A DNA stretch of 64,000 nucleotides from Gastrolobium villosum (GCA_032173675.1 JAVKPL010009440.1:124001-188000), one strand, 5' to 3'. Positions 22,321 through 33,870 are shown, numbered from the stretch's first letter. Program-made: numbers and translations. The notes: generated by a model from the letters alone, not told the origin.

Positions 22321-23629
22321 TCTTAGTTAAAAAAAAAAAAAAAACCCCTCAAACTTGTCCGTAAGATCGAAGTACAATTCTTCCAGTTTTGAGTGCGTTC
22401 AGCCCTCTTTTCTTCGCCTTTATGCTTTCTAACCTGGCAATAGCATATATATTTAACAAACTTTTTCTTTACATCACTTTTCGTTTTGTTTAATGAATAT
22501 ATTAGCTTATTACTTGTCACCTTGATGGATTAGGTTATATAGGCATGATCTATATAATCTTCTCAAGTGCTGAGAGCTTGACACAAGGACAACAAATTTC
22601 AGCTTGAACATGACACTTTGTCACAAGCATTGGTCCCTATCATCACGTTCCAAACCCTTCATATAAAAAACTTCTTTCAATCTCAAACTTATCTTACTTG
22701 TTCAACTAATGGGGCGCATTATTAGGGCACTTAACCTTGGATCTCAGTGATACAGATGGATGGCTAATTAATATTGATTTTATTGCATTACTAATGGATT
22801 TTCTTTCCACTATTGGTATCAGCTAATCTTTGACCTTGGTAGCAAATTAAATGAAGACTCGGCACGTGTTTGAACCCAAATCTTACGAAAGTCACTTAAT
22901 GAGATAACTACCCTATACATAATTTTGAAATACAAAATACGTAATCATCACTATACACGTAAACATTTGTTGGTATTTCAAGAGTCAAAAGTTACGAAAA
23001 TGGATTATGCAGCAACAAGCAGCTTTTTATGCATATGTTCCGTTCTTAAGATTGGAAATAATGTTTATAAATTTTTTATGAAAAATTTCAGTTGCTATAA
23101 TTGTATTCACTAATATATTATATCTTTATTTATATTTTCTATTTTGGCTAGTTCTTGAAACTTTCCTTTCAGTTATACTTTTCTCTAATATATATTTGCG
23201 TTAATGGGTTTAACCTTTTGAAGTAATAATATTCGTATTCAACTAAGTATGTAGATGAGGTTAGTATTTCAGTTTTATTGAAAAAGTTCTACAAATTTTT
23301 ACTCCAGAAAATATTTTTTTGTCACACTTATATAAAGGTGAGTAGGTCTTATTATATCTTATTAACCTTTTATTTCTCTTCTAATTATAATGGGATTCAC
23401 TCACCTTTATGTGAGTGTGGTAGAAAAAGTTTATCTACACTAAAAGCAGAAATACTTTTCCCTATGTTAGTCACAAACCTAGAAAATTTTATTTATATTT
23501 TTGCACACTTAGGGGCAGGGTGCAGGGGCAGCTCCCCCTAAAAATTTTATTTTTAATGAAAGTTAAATGTATTAAAAAAAAGAATATAAATAAGAAAATA
23601 AAATAAAACTTGAACTTCAATTTATTTTT
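22321..23629. other. Gene-free stretch
   Basis: Around 23300-23440 a loose foldback (TTATATAAAGGTGAGTAGG with CACTCACCTTTATGTGAGTG) looks like another MITE. No gene. Confidence 0.45.
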
Positions 23630-23634
23630 TGAGT

Positions 23635-23940
23635 AAAGTATTTTTTTGATCATCAACAAAAATCACGGGGTCCAATTTAATCCCTTAAAAAAATAGTAGA
23701 CTCGTGATCCCACTGAATTTCAAAATAGACCCATGTTAGTCCTTTCCAAAATAAACTCGTGTTAGTCCTTTTGAGGGACTAATGTGGTCTTCTTTAAATT
23801 TCAGAGAGAACTTGATTTCGATTAACTTGGTCTATTTTGGAATACATAGAGACCATGAGTCGACTATTTTTTTTTTCTAAATGATTAAATTAGGCCCCAT
23901 GATTTTTCTTCAGGACCCAAATGATAATTTACTCTCTCTC
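23635..23940. mobile_element. MITE with GAGTAAA ends
   Basis: GAGTAAAGTATTTTTTTGATC on the left is mirrored by AATGATAATTTACTC on the right. In the centre GTGTTAGTCCTTTTGAGGGACTAATG is palindromic around CCTTTTGAGG (key word AGTCCTTTTGAGGGACT). Same family as the copies in the 5-phosphatase introns (41527, 42167). Confidence 0.6.
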
Positions 23941-23962
23941 TCTTTTTCCTCAAAAAGTTATG

Positions 23963-24187
23963 TGTTGATATACTAATTATCCAGTGTATATACAAAACTA
24001 ACTTAAAGTTAGTTAGTTAGTTAGTTTTAGTTTCTGTTATAATTAGTTTTGTTTCTGTTTATAGTTAACTTAGCTGTTAAGCTTTCTCTTTTGCTAAGTT
24101 CAGTTACTTTAAATACTGATTTGCTCTGTATTTTTCATTCTTGAATCAATAATATGAATTCTTTCCATTTCCTTTCTATTCTCATTA
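23963..24187 (+). repeat. 5' LTR of the copia element
   Basis: 225 bp starting TGTTGATATACTAATTATCC. It contains four GTTA/AGTT repeats, a promoter-like block with TTTAAATACTG, and the polyadenylation-like GAATCAATAATATG. It ends TTCTCATTA directly before the primer site. Confidence 0.88.
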
Positions 24188-24199
24188 TGGTATCAGAGC
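24188..24199 (+). other. Primer-binding site (initiator tRNA-Met)
   Basis: TGGTATCAGAGC, the complement of the 3' end of plant initiator tRNA-Met, directly after the 5' LTR. It is the usual priming site of plant Ty1/copia reverse transcription. Confidence 0.93.
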
Positions 24200-24409
24200 C
24201 TTTAATAAGGACAACTCTCAATATCCTTTATCATATTTCCTGTCCTATGACAGTTGTCCACCTTCCCATAAACATCTAAGTCTTACCCTTATTACAAACC
24301 ACGAACCAAAAGCTATTCTGAGGCTGTCAAACATGCTTGTTGGAGAGATGCTATGCAGACTGAGCTTATGGCTTTGGAGCAAAATAAAACTTGGATCCTC
24401 ACTGACCTT

Positions 24410-26854
24410 TGTAAGAACCTGCACCGCTAATTAAGGTAATTAGTAAATTAATTATGATAATTAGGAAATAATTCCATAATTGACCCTAATAATTATTAAT
24501 GGGCTTAGATAATTATACTGAGTGAGTAAAAATGCTGAAAGTCGCTTTTCGGAAGAAAAGCGCAGATACTGGTTCTGCTACACGGTATAAATGCGTACCG
24601 GAAAAGTATCACGGAAAATTATAACGAATGCATGATAATTACTAGAATATTATGTAGGACTTGTAAAACAAGTTTCAAGTCAAAATAACGTAATCTGAAA
24701 GTGCGTACCGGAAAGGTGCTCCGAAAAATAAAATAAAAATATGACAAATCTTGGAAAAATGCGTAGGTCTAGAATCCGAAGTTTGGGATCAAGATCTTTT
24801 ACTTTGCTATTAAGGCTAATACTGCGCATTAAGGCTTTATTGCCTATTTATACATTAGTTGCACAAATTTATAGGTCATTGTGCAGACACCTACGTAGGG
24901 AATTTTAGGCCATTTGCTGCCACCCTTCTTCTTCAGCCTTCCTTGCTTGTTTGTCACCAAGCCTTCACCTTTTCTTCTTCATTCACACTCAAAACACTTG
25001 GGGAGGGTGAGAGTTAACCTTGGGGCTGCATTGTGGCCATCTTTCTGAGTTCAGGGAGCTGAGTTGGTTAGATGGTGAGGCTGAGTTTGGAGCTTTAGTG
25101 ATGGCTACCTTGTGGTAGTCATTGTGAGCTTCAAAGTGTCATCTTGTGGTGCAAGAACCCACCTTGGTGTTGTCATTTTCGTGCTCCTTGTTTGGCCTGA
25201 GTTGAGGAACCTTGGGAGAGCTCCAAGAGCACACCTTGCCTCTGTTTTGAGCTTTGGTAAGTTCCTACACCTTTGATCATGAGTTTATGATGCTTAAAGT
25301 TGATGTCTTGGCCATGTTTAATGAGTAAACAAGAGGGTATAATGTATATGAACCTAAAATGGATTAAAGATGCATGCTTTAACGTGTACATGTGTTAAAA
25401 GTTGGATCTTTGGGATGGATATTCACGAAATGCAGAAACTGCATTCTGTCGTGAGATATCCGGATATTTGTCGAACAGATATCCGGATATCAGTATCCGG
25501 ATATGGTATCCGGATATTGATATCCGGATATGGGATCTGGGTATCCGGATATGCCATATCCGGATATGTCCAGTGTGATATCCGGATATGTCCCTTCTGA
25601 TATCCGGATATCCTGGGTTTGCACAGACAGTAGCTGTACTGTATGAACAGTAAGCTATTGGATGTGTGTGGACCCAAGTTTAAGGAAGTTGAACTTCTGT
25701 AATTAATGAACTAAGTCAGAATCATATGATTAAGGGCTTATGGCTTTGATGGAAGCCTTAAGACGTAAAACGTAAAGGAAAGGCGTAGTCTTTAAGTTGT
25801 ATGCTTGTGATGCATAAATATTGATGTGTTAATGGTCCATATCAGATTGTGATACTGCTGTTTGTGGACTTGTGAGTGATTGGACTCTTGGCTTGGATAG
25901 CTAGCTTGCAAGGTAAGCTTTCGTGTCCTCGGTTTAGCCATTTTGTTGTTCCACCATGTCCCATGGGGATGGGTTTATGCATGCTGTGTTACATGCTTTA
26001 TTGTTTTGGAAATGCTGTTGAGCTATTTATATGCAATGAGCTTTTATGAGATGCATGTGGTGTCCACCTAGACGGCAATCCTGAGTATGTAGTACATACA
26101 AGATGGAGAAGCTGTGGGTGAGGTGCAGGTAGTATCCATGTGCTCATGTAGGCATAGACGTATTCCTACATTTCTCTGGCCAGTAGATTTGATAAACACA
26201 CATGGCATGATTAATTGCTGCATCGCATGATTTTGGAACTTATATTGTAAATACTGTTTTTGAACTTATATTACACATGTAAGTGAGCTTGGGGTGGAGA
26301 CTCCTTGAGGACCCCTTGTCTTACTGAGATTTCTTGTTAGAGATCTCACCCCACGTTTGGGGACGCTTATTTCAGGATCAGGTAATGTTGAGGGCTCAGG
26401 TGGCAGGAGGCCCGAGCTGAGTTGATAGTATGATATGCTGTTCTGCTGGATTGACTGATGTTATGTTATGTTTTCCGATTTATTTATGTTATCATGTTGA
26501 GACTGTTTGTGGGCATTGTTGCCTTATTTGGTGAGCATGGGGTTTGTCCATGCCACATGGTTGTGTTAATGTCTTTTAATTCGATGTTGTAATTAAAGTA
26601 TCAGGATTTTGACCCAGGCTGCATGTTGTAGTCCTGTGGTTTTAGATACTCACATTATATTTATGTACGAGGTATTCAGTTAATTGTCTTGCAATTTACA
26701 TACAGGCAGTATTTTTATGAGAATGATTAAGTAATCAAGCTGGTTAAGATAATGACGTCATAATTGAATTAAAGAAAAAGTTATTCAGCATTTTAATTAA
26801 GCATGACTTAATACGATAGTGTGTTAACAATCCGGGTTAACACGGGCTGTTACA
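24410..26854 (+). mobile_element. Solo LTR (2.4 kb), copy 1, nested in copia
   Basis: Begins TGTAAGAACCTGCACC and ends CGGGCTGTTACA (TG...CA). The perfect 5-bp repeat ACCTT flanks it (24405-24409, 26855-26859), and removing the insert rejoins the copia reading frame (TDL+PLGK). It has no long frame, primer site or internal repeat, so it is a solo LTR or a coding-free element of LTR type. CTATTTATACATT at about 24844 may be its TATA region. An array of ATATCCGGATAT palindromes lies at 25457-25612. Copy 2 is inverted at 30442-32946. The size would suit a Ty3/gypsy LTR, but that is inference. Confidence 0.85.
25457..25612. repeat. ATATCCGGATAT palindrome array in solo LTR copy 1
   Basis: About ten occurrences of TATCCGGATA or slight variants within 156 bp, spaced irregularly by 4-20 bp of mostly different spacer. 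Each unit is its own reverse complement. GGATA/TATCC cores are known targets of MYB-related (I-box) proteins in plants; a role as protein-binding sites is inferred. Confidence 0.85.
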
Positions 26855-28292
26855 ACCTTCCACTAGGAAAACATTGCATAGGATGCAAATGGGTGTTTAA
26901 AGTCAAGTATCATGAAAATGGAACCATTGAACGACACAAGGCTCGTTTTGTTGCAAAAGGGTACACACAGCTCGAAGGAGTCGACTTCCCAGACACTTTC
27001 TCACCGGTTGCAAAGATTACAACCATACGGTTGTTACTTGGCATTGCTGCAGCTCGAAAATGGCATTTGGAGCAGCTAGACGTCAACAATGCATTCCTCC
27101 ATGGCGAATTACATGAGGAAGTCTATATGTCATTGCCTCATGGCATCCAAGATCCTACAGGTAACAAAGTTTGAAAACTCCAACGTTCTTTGTATGGCCT
27201 AAAACAGGCAAGTCATCAATGGTATTCTGATTGTTTACTACTCTTGTTTCTATTGGTTACTGTCAATCTGAAGCTGATCATTCCCTCTTTATCAAATCCA
27301 CTGCTTCATCTTTTACTTCTCTAGTTGTCTATGTGGATGATATTGTGTTGACTGGAAATTCAATGGATGAAATTACTCATGTCAAACGGTATCTGGATGC
27401 TCAGTTCAAGATAAAAGATCTTGGCTCTCTTCACTATTTCTTGGGACTAGAAATTGTTCACACAGCCACTGGTTTATTGGTTAATCAAAGAAAATATATC
27501 ACTGAATTGATTACAGATGGTGGTCTCTTAGGTGGTAAACCTTCTTCCACTCCAATTGATTCCAGCATTAAATTAGAGCGCAACAAAGGATAGCCATTGT
27601 CTGACCATCACAGCTATCGACAGATGATAGGAAGGTTGTTATACCTTACCACTACACGTCCGGATATATGTTATGTTGTTCAACAACTGAGTCAGTATGT
27701 GTCAGAGCCCACGGATCTTCATATGCAAGCTGCTCTTCGTGTGCTAAAATATCTAAAGGGTGCACCTGGGAAAGGTCTATTCTTCCCATATGATACTTCC
27801 TTAAAGATAAGTGATTTTTCAAATGCTGATTGGGCAAGCTATCTGGATACTACGAGATCAGTCACATGTTATTGCATTTTTCTTGGTCTGCATCGGTTGG
27901 TTGGCGTGCAAAGAAACAAACTACAGTATCGCGTTCATCATCAGAAGCTGAATATAGGGCCCTTGCAAGCTTAAGTTGTGAGATTCAATGGATAGACTAC
28001 ATGCTTAAGGATCTTGGTGTGAATTTGTCTGAACCGATTCTTGTGTTTTGTGACAATAAATCGGCAATCTATTTGGCCCATAATCCAAGTCTCCATGAAA
28101 GATCTAAACACATCAAAATTGATTGTCACTTGATACGTGAGAAAATCAATACTGGTTTGATCCATTTGTTACCCATTGCATCAGCAGATCAATTGGCAGA
28201 CCCCTTTACAAAGGCTCTATCTCCTGGAGCATTCAAGCACTTAATAGCCAAGTTGGGGTTGATAGATATCCACCTTCCAACTTGAGGGGAGA

Positions 28293-28523
28293 TGTTGATA
28301 TACTAATTATCCACGTGTATATAAAAACTAACTTCAAGTTAGTTAGTTAGTTTTAGTTTCTGTTATAATTAGTTTTAAGTAGTTTTGTTTTTGTTTATAG
28401 TTAGCTTAGTTGTTAAGCTTTCTCTTTAGCTAAGTTCAGTTACTATAAATACTGATTTGCTCTGTGTTTTCCATTCTTGAATCAATAATATGAATTCTTT
28501 CCATTTCCTTTCTATTCTCAATA
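28293..28523 (+). repeat. 3' LTR of the copia element
   Basis: 231 bp, nearly the same as 23963-24187. It differs by one fewer AGTT unit, a 10-bp AGTAGTTTTG-like expansion near 28376, and scattered substitutions, so the insertion is not recent. Ends TTCTCAATA before the TTATG duplication. Confidence 0.88.
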
Positions 28524-28630
28524 TTATGTGTGCACTTGCACACATTTGCAATATGTAGATTCCAATTTATTTTTCTTCTCGTATTATATGAAAAATTACA
28601 ATAAGATCCATCATTAAAATTTAAATATAG

Positions 28631-29002
28631 GGGTGTCAAAATGGATCGATACGACATAAATTAACATGACAAGAATACATGCAACACGAACATGACAAGA
28701 ATTTTTATTCGTGTCAGAATCTTCAATACGAACACAACACGAGTTTTTGGTCGCTTAACACGACACGAATGATACGCAAATTATTGGTCAAAAAAACAAT
28801 TAACCAAAAAAAAATTAAAAAATGTATTGAAATTAAAACAAAAATATGGGTCGAATTCATATTGACATGACACGAATTTTTTGTGTCATTTTTTCAACAC
28901 GAACACGACATAATTTTTTTTGAGTCAACATTAATACGAATTTTCGTGTCGCGTCGTGTCGCGGGTCGACCAACGTGTTATAACCTGATTTGACACTCCT
29001 AA
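28631..29002. mobile_element. hAT-like element with AGGGGTGTCAAA ends
   Basis: Inverted tips AGGGGTGTCAAA and TTTGACACTCCT enclose a region full of ACACGA/CGTGTC words. Flanks are TTTAAATAT and AATTAAATAT, similar but not identical, so the duplication is unsure. Non-coding, 372 bp. Confidence 0.65.
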
Positions 29003-29140
29003 TTAAATATAGGTAAATCAAAATAAAATTATATTTGAGTGTTTTATGTGTGTCATTCTTTGTCATAACATGATATACAAAAATATAACCTAAGAAGTAT
29101 TATTAGAAAAGCTGAAGTTTAATATATATATATATATATA

Positions 29141-29298
29141 GAGGGTTTTATAAGAGTTATGTTGTAGGAAAAGTGATTGTGTTATATTATAGAGATTCAT
29201 TTTGCGTGCCGAAGTTTTTTTTTTTTTTGTTGCGAGCCCCACAAAATGTTGTGTGTGTAGGAAATTTTTTATGGTCATGTTAAATAATAGATGATAAA

Positions 29299-29301
<3 letters not shown>
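29141..29301. mobile_element. MITE, 9-bp-TSD family, inside an (AT)n array
   Basis: GAGGGTTTTATAAGAG to GATGATAAACTC, with core GCCCCACAAAATGTTGTGTG: the inverted version of the 12117/12375 type. (AT)n borders it on both sides (29122-29140 and 29302-29363), so a 9-bp ATATATATA duplication is expected but not distinguishable. Confidence 0.75.

Positions 29302-29363
<62 letters not shown>
29302..29363. repeat. (AT)n microsatellite
   Basis: About 31 AT units following the MITE. Confidence 0.97.
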
Positions 29364-29368
<5 letters not shown>

Positions 29369-29529
29369 ATAAATTTATTTTTTGCAATCAAGCTGAAATC
29401 TCTCATATTCATTTTTTTTTACCAAATCCCAAAAAGATATCATTTTAGATTTGTAAGAGATATTTTTATCTTTCATAATAGGAGAAATATTAAACACTCA
29501 CATATATAGGATATGATACTTTGATACCG

Positions 29530-29830
29530 GTGTCAAACTAAAAAAAAATTATATCAAATGTTTACCATTGATTTTCACCAATCTAAATGTTATACTTTAT
29601 TGGAAATTAATAATTGATTAATGAGTGTGACCCAATAAATTATAACTGATAAATTCACCAAATCAATGGTTAAGATTTGGTTTCAAACCAAGAATACTAA
29701 ATCTTAACCGTTGATTTTTGTTGAATTTACGATTATAATATTGAAAATTATTAATTAATTAATAGGTGTGACCCAATAAATTATAACCGTTAGATTCATA
29801 AAATTAACAGTTAAGATTTAATGTCAAATT
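29530..29830. repeat. Unclassified repeat with internal duplication
   Basis: The block TGTGACCCAATAAATTATAAC plus AAATCAATGGTTAAGATTT-like sequence occurs twice (about 29626-29675 and 29766-29820) with mirrored copies between (CTTAACCGTTGATTTT at about 29703). The same CAATAAATTATAACCGA word is in the foldback at 20187. Probably a compound of MITEs. Confidence 0.5.
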
Positions 29831-30031
29831 TTCTTGCTTGATATCTCAAAAGATCATACCCCATATATGAAGTTTCTTCTGTAAATATAAGACAATATTA
29901 TCTCCTCGTTGTAAACACATTACAGCACGAAGGGCTTTTTGAGGAGGAGAAAAAGAAAAAAAAAAGGTGGACTCTATCCGCTTTCATATATGTGCAAAAG
30001 ATAAATTTGATTTTTATTTGCATGAGAAACG

Positions 30032-30033
<2 letters not shown>

Positions 30034-30083
<50 letters not shown>
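30034..30083. repeat. (AT)n microsatellite
   Basis: About 25 AT units preceding the MITE at 30084; a shorter (AT)6 run follows the MITE at 30264-30275. Confidence 0.97.
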
Positions 30084-30086
<3 letters not shown>

Positions 30087-30263
30087 AAAAATAAATTTTA
30101 TGTTGTAGGAGAATTCTAACCTCATGTCATAGATACATCAAGTGTGGGTCCCATTATTTAAAAAGAAAATAAAAACAAAATAATTAGTGGCTCACTTTTT
30201 GATGGTGTGTGTAGGAACTAGGAAGGGTTTGTTTCCTCATGCACCATAAGAAAAACAAACCTC
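30084..30263. mobile_element. MITE, 9-bp-TSD family, inside an (AT)n array
   Basis: GGGAAAAATAAATTTTATG to AAGAAAAACAAACCTC, closest to the copy at 5222-5395 (shared CTCATGTCATAGATACATCAA-like and AGTGTGGGTCCCA). AT runs on both sides hide the duplication. Confidence 0.75.
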
Positions 30264-31689
30264 ATATATATATATGCTTTAATATTTTTACAGTGAATGT
30301 AGATAAGTTATTTATATTCGCTCCCAAATGTCATTGTTTTGAGTTAAAAAAAAAAAAAAAAAAAAAAAGACTATTATAACTCTAAAATAAATTATAATTA
30401 TAAAAATACCTTGATTTTTGCCTAAAATTGAAATTGTTTTGTGTAACAGCCCGTGTTAACCCGGATTGTTAACATACTATCGTATTAAGCCACGTTTAAT
30501 TAAAATGCGGAATAACTTTTTCTTTAATTCAATTATGACGTCATTAAACTTAACCAACTTGATTACTTATTCAATTTCATAAAATACTGCCTGTATGTAA
30601 ATTGCAAAACTACTAACTGAAATACCTCATATATAAATGTAATGTGAGTATCTAAAGCCACAGGACTACAACACATAGTCTGGGTCAAAATCCTGATATT
30701 TTAATTACAACTTCAATTAAAAGATAATAACAAAACCATGTGGCATGGACAAACCCCATGCTCACCAAATAAGGCACAAAGCCCAACAATCGTCTCAACA
30801 TAAACTTAACAGAAAACATAAACAACAGTCAAATAATCAGCATCCATCATGTCAGCAAAACACAGATAAGCCTAACTCAGCTCTGGCCTCCTGCCACCTG
30901 AGCCCTCAACATTACCTGATCCTGAAATAAGCGTCCCCAAACGTGGGGTGAGATCTCTAAACCAGAAATCTCAGTAAGACAAGGGGTCCTCAAGGATCTT
31001 CCACCCCAAGCTCACTTACATGTGTAATATAAGTTCAAAAATAGTATTTACAATATAAGTTCCAAAACTATGCGATGCAGCAGATAATCATGCCATGTGT
31101 GTTTATCAAATCTACTAGCCAGAGAAATGTAGGAATACGTCTAAACCCACATGAGTACAAGGAACACCGCTTGCACCTCACCCACAGCCTCACCATCTTG
31201 TATGTACTACATACTCAGGCTTACCGTATAGGTGGACACCACATGCATATCATAAAAGCACATTGCATATAATAGCTCAACAGCATTTCCAAAACATCAA
31301 AGCATGTAACACAGCATGCATAAACCACATCCCCATGGGACATGGTGGAACCACAAAATGGCTAAACCGAGGACACGAAAGCTTACCTTGCAAGCCAGCT
31401 ATCCAAGCCAAGAGTCCAACCTCTCTTAAGTCCAAACACAACAGTATCACAATCTGATATGGACCAATAATACATCATTAATTATGCATCACAAGCATAT
31501 AACTTAAAGACTACGCCTCTCATTTACGTTTTACGTCTCAAGGCTTCCAACAAAGCCATAAGCCCTTAATCATGTGATTCTGACTTAGTTCATTAATTAC
31601 AGAAGTTCAACTTCCTTAATCTAGGGTCCACAAACCCCCAATAGCTTACTGTTCACACAGCACAGCTACTGTTCTGCGAAATCCCAGAA

Positions 31690-31890
31690 TATCCGGATAT
31701 CACAAGGGACATATTCGGATATACAATATCCGGATATCACACCGTCAATATCCGAATATACCATATCCGAATATCCAGATCTCTCATCCGAATATGAATA
31801 TCCGGATACCATATCCGGATATGCATATCCGGATACCATATCCGGATACTGATATCCGGATATCTGTTCGACAAATATCCGGATATCTCA
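31690..31890. repeat. ATATCCGGATAT palindrome array in solo LTR copy 2
   Basis: A dozen or so TATCCGGATA units and decayed forms (ATATCCGAATAT, ATTCGGATAT). The C-to-T/G-to-A type changes at the central CG are what loss of methylated CpG would give. The array is longer and differently spaced than in copy 1. Confidence 0.85.
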
Positions 31891-32415
31891 CGACAGAATG
31901 CAGTTTCTGCATTTCGTGAATATCCACCCCAAAGATTCAACTTTTAACATATGTACACGTTAAAGCATGCATCTTTAATCTATTTTAGGTTCATACTCAT
32001 TATACCTTCTTGTTTACTCATTAAACATGGCAAAGACATCAACTTTAAGCCATAAAACTAAGATCAAAGATGAGGAAACTTACCCCAAGCTTGAAACAGA
32101 GTAATGTGTGCTCTTGGAGCTCTCCAAAAGCTCCTCAAATTCTGACCAAGGAGGGTACACGAAATAAGCCACAAGATAGCTCATTTACTTAACAAGAAGA
32201 CATCTTTGAGTGTTAAAATGCCAACTAAATGGCCACCCTTCCAAGAACAGATGGTGCAGCCCTCTAACTCACACTCACTGCAGTTGACACTGCCCAAGGA
32301 ACACTGCTCACAAAGTGTATAGGAAGGAAAAGGGGGAGAAACCAAGCCAAAAGGTGAAGACTTGATCCTCAAAGGTTAAGGGAAGGAAATGAAACAGTGT
32401 TCTGCAGCAAAACAG

Positions 32416-32431
32416 CCCCCCCCCCCCCCCC
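32416..32431. repeat. Poly-C run (16 C)
   Basis: Sixteen consecutive C in an AT-rich setting, inside solo LTR copy 2. Length may be an assembly approximation. Confidence 0.9.
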
Positions 32432-32951
32432 ACGTATGATCAAAGGCTGCCTAGGGTTTTGTGCCCTCTTAATGTTAGTATATATAGGCATTTAAGCCAT
32501 AACGCGCAGTATTAGCTTTAATAGCAACGCAAAAGATCTTGATCCCAAACTTTGGAATCTAGACCTACACAATTTTCTAAGATTTTTCATATTTTTATTT
32601 TATTTTTCGGAGCACCTTTCCGGTACGCGCTTTTCCATAGCCAGTATCAGTTCTGGCATCAGATTGCATTGTTTTACTTGAAACTTGTTTTATAAGTCCT
32701 ACATAATATTCCAGTAATTATCATGCATTCGTTATAATTTTTCGGGATACTTTTCCGGTACACATTTATACCGGGTAGCAGAACCGGTATCTGCGCTTTT
32801 CTTCCGAAAAGCGACTTTCATCATTTCTACTCACTCAGTATAATTATTTAAGCCAAATAATAATTATTAAGGTCAATTATGGAATCATTTCCTAATTATC
32901 ATGATTAATTCACTAATTACCTTAATTAGCGGTGCAGATTCTTACATTTTG

Positions 32952-33719
32952 GGTTCGAGGATAAGTTATCAATATTAACAGTAGAAAAAATGAACTCATA
33001 TATATATATATCACAAAACAAAATTTTGAAATAATAATTTAATAATTTAAAAAGTTAAATTAAATTTTAAAATATATTAACATGGAGGAATAAATATTAA
33101 ACCTAAGTACGTGTTAAATTAATTTATTTTATATTTTAAGTAGTTTATAATAAAAAAATTCACTCAAGATTTTTTTGAAAAAAAATAAAATTTCTCTCAT
33201 TTTAATCTAAACCAACCGGGAAGTAAAGGTACATAATTGGACACACTTTTTGGCTGCTCATAGAAAGGCCAATTGAACGGCTCTTGCTGTCATGTTTGAG
33301 TCAGGGCAAATAATAGAGCACACTTCTTTGCGAGCTTCTGTTACATTTGTCTCGTTGTATGCAAGCAACCAAAATGTGAATGTGTGATATCAGCCAGAAA
33401 TTTTTTGTTTCATTCAAAACAAACAACTATGAAACATAACCTCAATGGGTCGTTGGAATCAATTAGTTGTTAGACTATTTTAGGTAGCCGAAGCAGTGCA
33501 CTCATCTTTTTTTTGTTAGAATAAAGCTACTTACACCCATAATCTTATATTTATGTAATTTTTATTATTTAATTACAGCAGATCTTATTTATTTTTTATA
33601 TGTTTACAAATTAATATATTTCAAATATATAAACTAAATATTATTCTGTTAATTAAGCTTTTAAATTTTTATGGGCTTATACCAAAAAAAAAATATAATA
33701 ATTATGGGCTTATCTAGTC
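32952..33719. other. Gene-free AT-rich stretch
   Basis: No gene or classifiable repeat seen. Confidence 0.5.
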
Positions 33720-33870
33720 TTATGTTGCATGAGAGATGAAATCTTATGTTATAGACACATATTGGTGGGACCCACCACCTAAAAAACAATAATAAAAAAA
33801 ATGTTGCACGGTAATCGAAAGGTGTGTAGAAAGAAAATTTATCTCATGTGACATAAGAATAGTTTTTCTC
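33720..33870. mobile_element. MITE, 9-bp-TSD family (copy without clear TSD)
   Basis: TTATGTTGCATGAGAGATG to TCATGTGACATAAGAATAG, with a GGTGGGACCCACC core. Ends not sharply defined. Confidence 0.6.

Larger units (their letters stand above)
24305..28285 (+). pseudogene. Broken copia pol (reverse transcriptase and RNase H)
   Basis: Reading starts at TKSYSEAVKHACWRDAM (24305 onward) and breaks at ILTDL, where the solo LTR sits. It resumes at 26857 with PLGKHCIGCKWVFKVKY and KARFVAKGYTQ. Catalytic YVDD is at 27330-27341. The RNase H part has SRSSSEAEYRAL and DNKSAIYLAHNP, and ends ...LGLIDIHLPT before a stop at 28285. Inactivating changes: a stop at 27172-27174, a frame change around 27175-27235, a stop at 27591-27593, and frame changes near 27830-27900. 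Gag, protease and integrase are absent. Confidence 0.92.
23963..28523 (+). mobile_element. Ty1/copia retrotransposon, internally deleted, with nested solo LTR
   Basis: Complete outer structure: 5' LTR, initiator-Met primer site, pol remnant, purine-rich tract GAGGGGAGA (28284-28292), 3' LTR, and the 5-bp repeat TTATG at 23958-23962 and 28524-28528. The leader runs straight into the reverse-transcriptase region, so gag, protease and integrase were lost by an internal deletion. A solo LTR from another family (24410-26854) then inserted in the reverse transcriptase. Without that insert the element is about 2.1 kb. It cannot move by itself. Confidence 0.9.
30442..32946 (-). mobile_element. Solo LTR (2.5 kb), copy 2, inverted
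   Basis: Plus-strand ends TGTAACAGCCCGTGTTAACC and GCTAATT..GATTCTTACA are the reverse complement of copy 1's ends. The perfect 5-bp repeat TTTTG flanks it (30437-30441, 32947-32951). It is colinear with copy 1 through most of its length (for example the GCTTTTCTTCCGAAAAGCG palindrome near 32795 and the palindrome array at 31690-31890), but differs in indels, including a 16-C run at 32416. No coding capacity. Separate target duplications show the two copies are independent insertions, not the two LTRs of one element. Confidence 0.85.

Noticed and set aside
22321..22345. Poly-A run with downstream frame, considered as a processed pseudogene
   Set aside because: No coding similarity and no target duplication.
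25370..25677. Frames with repeated ISGY / YPD peptides on both strands
   Set aside because: By-product of the ATATCCGGATAT array; the palindrome is open on both strands.
30442..32946. The two 2.4-kb repeats considered as the two LTRs of a single retrotransposon
   Set aside because: They are in inverted, not direct, orientation and each has its own perfect 5-bp duplication (ACCTT and TTTTG).
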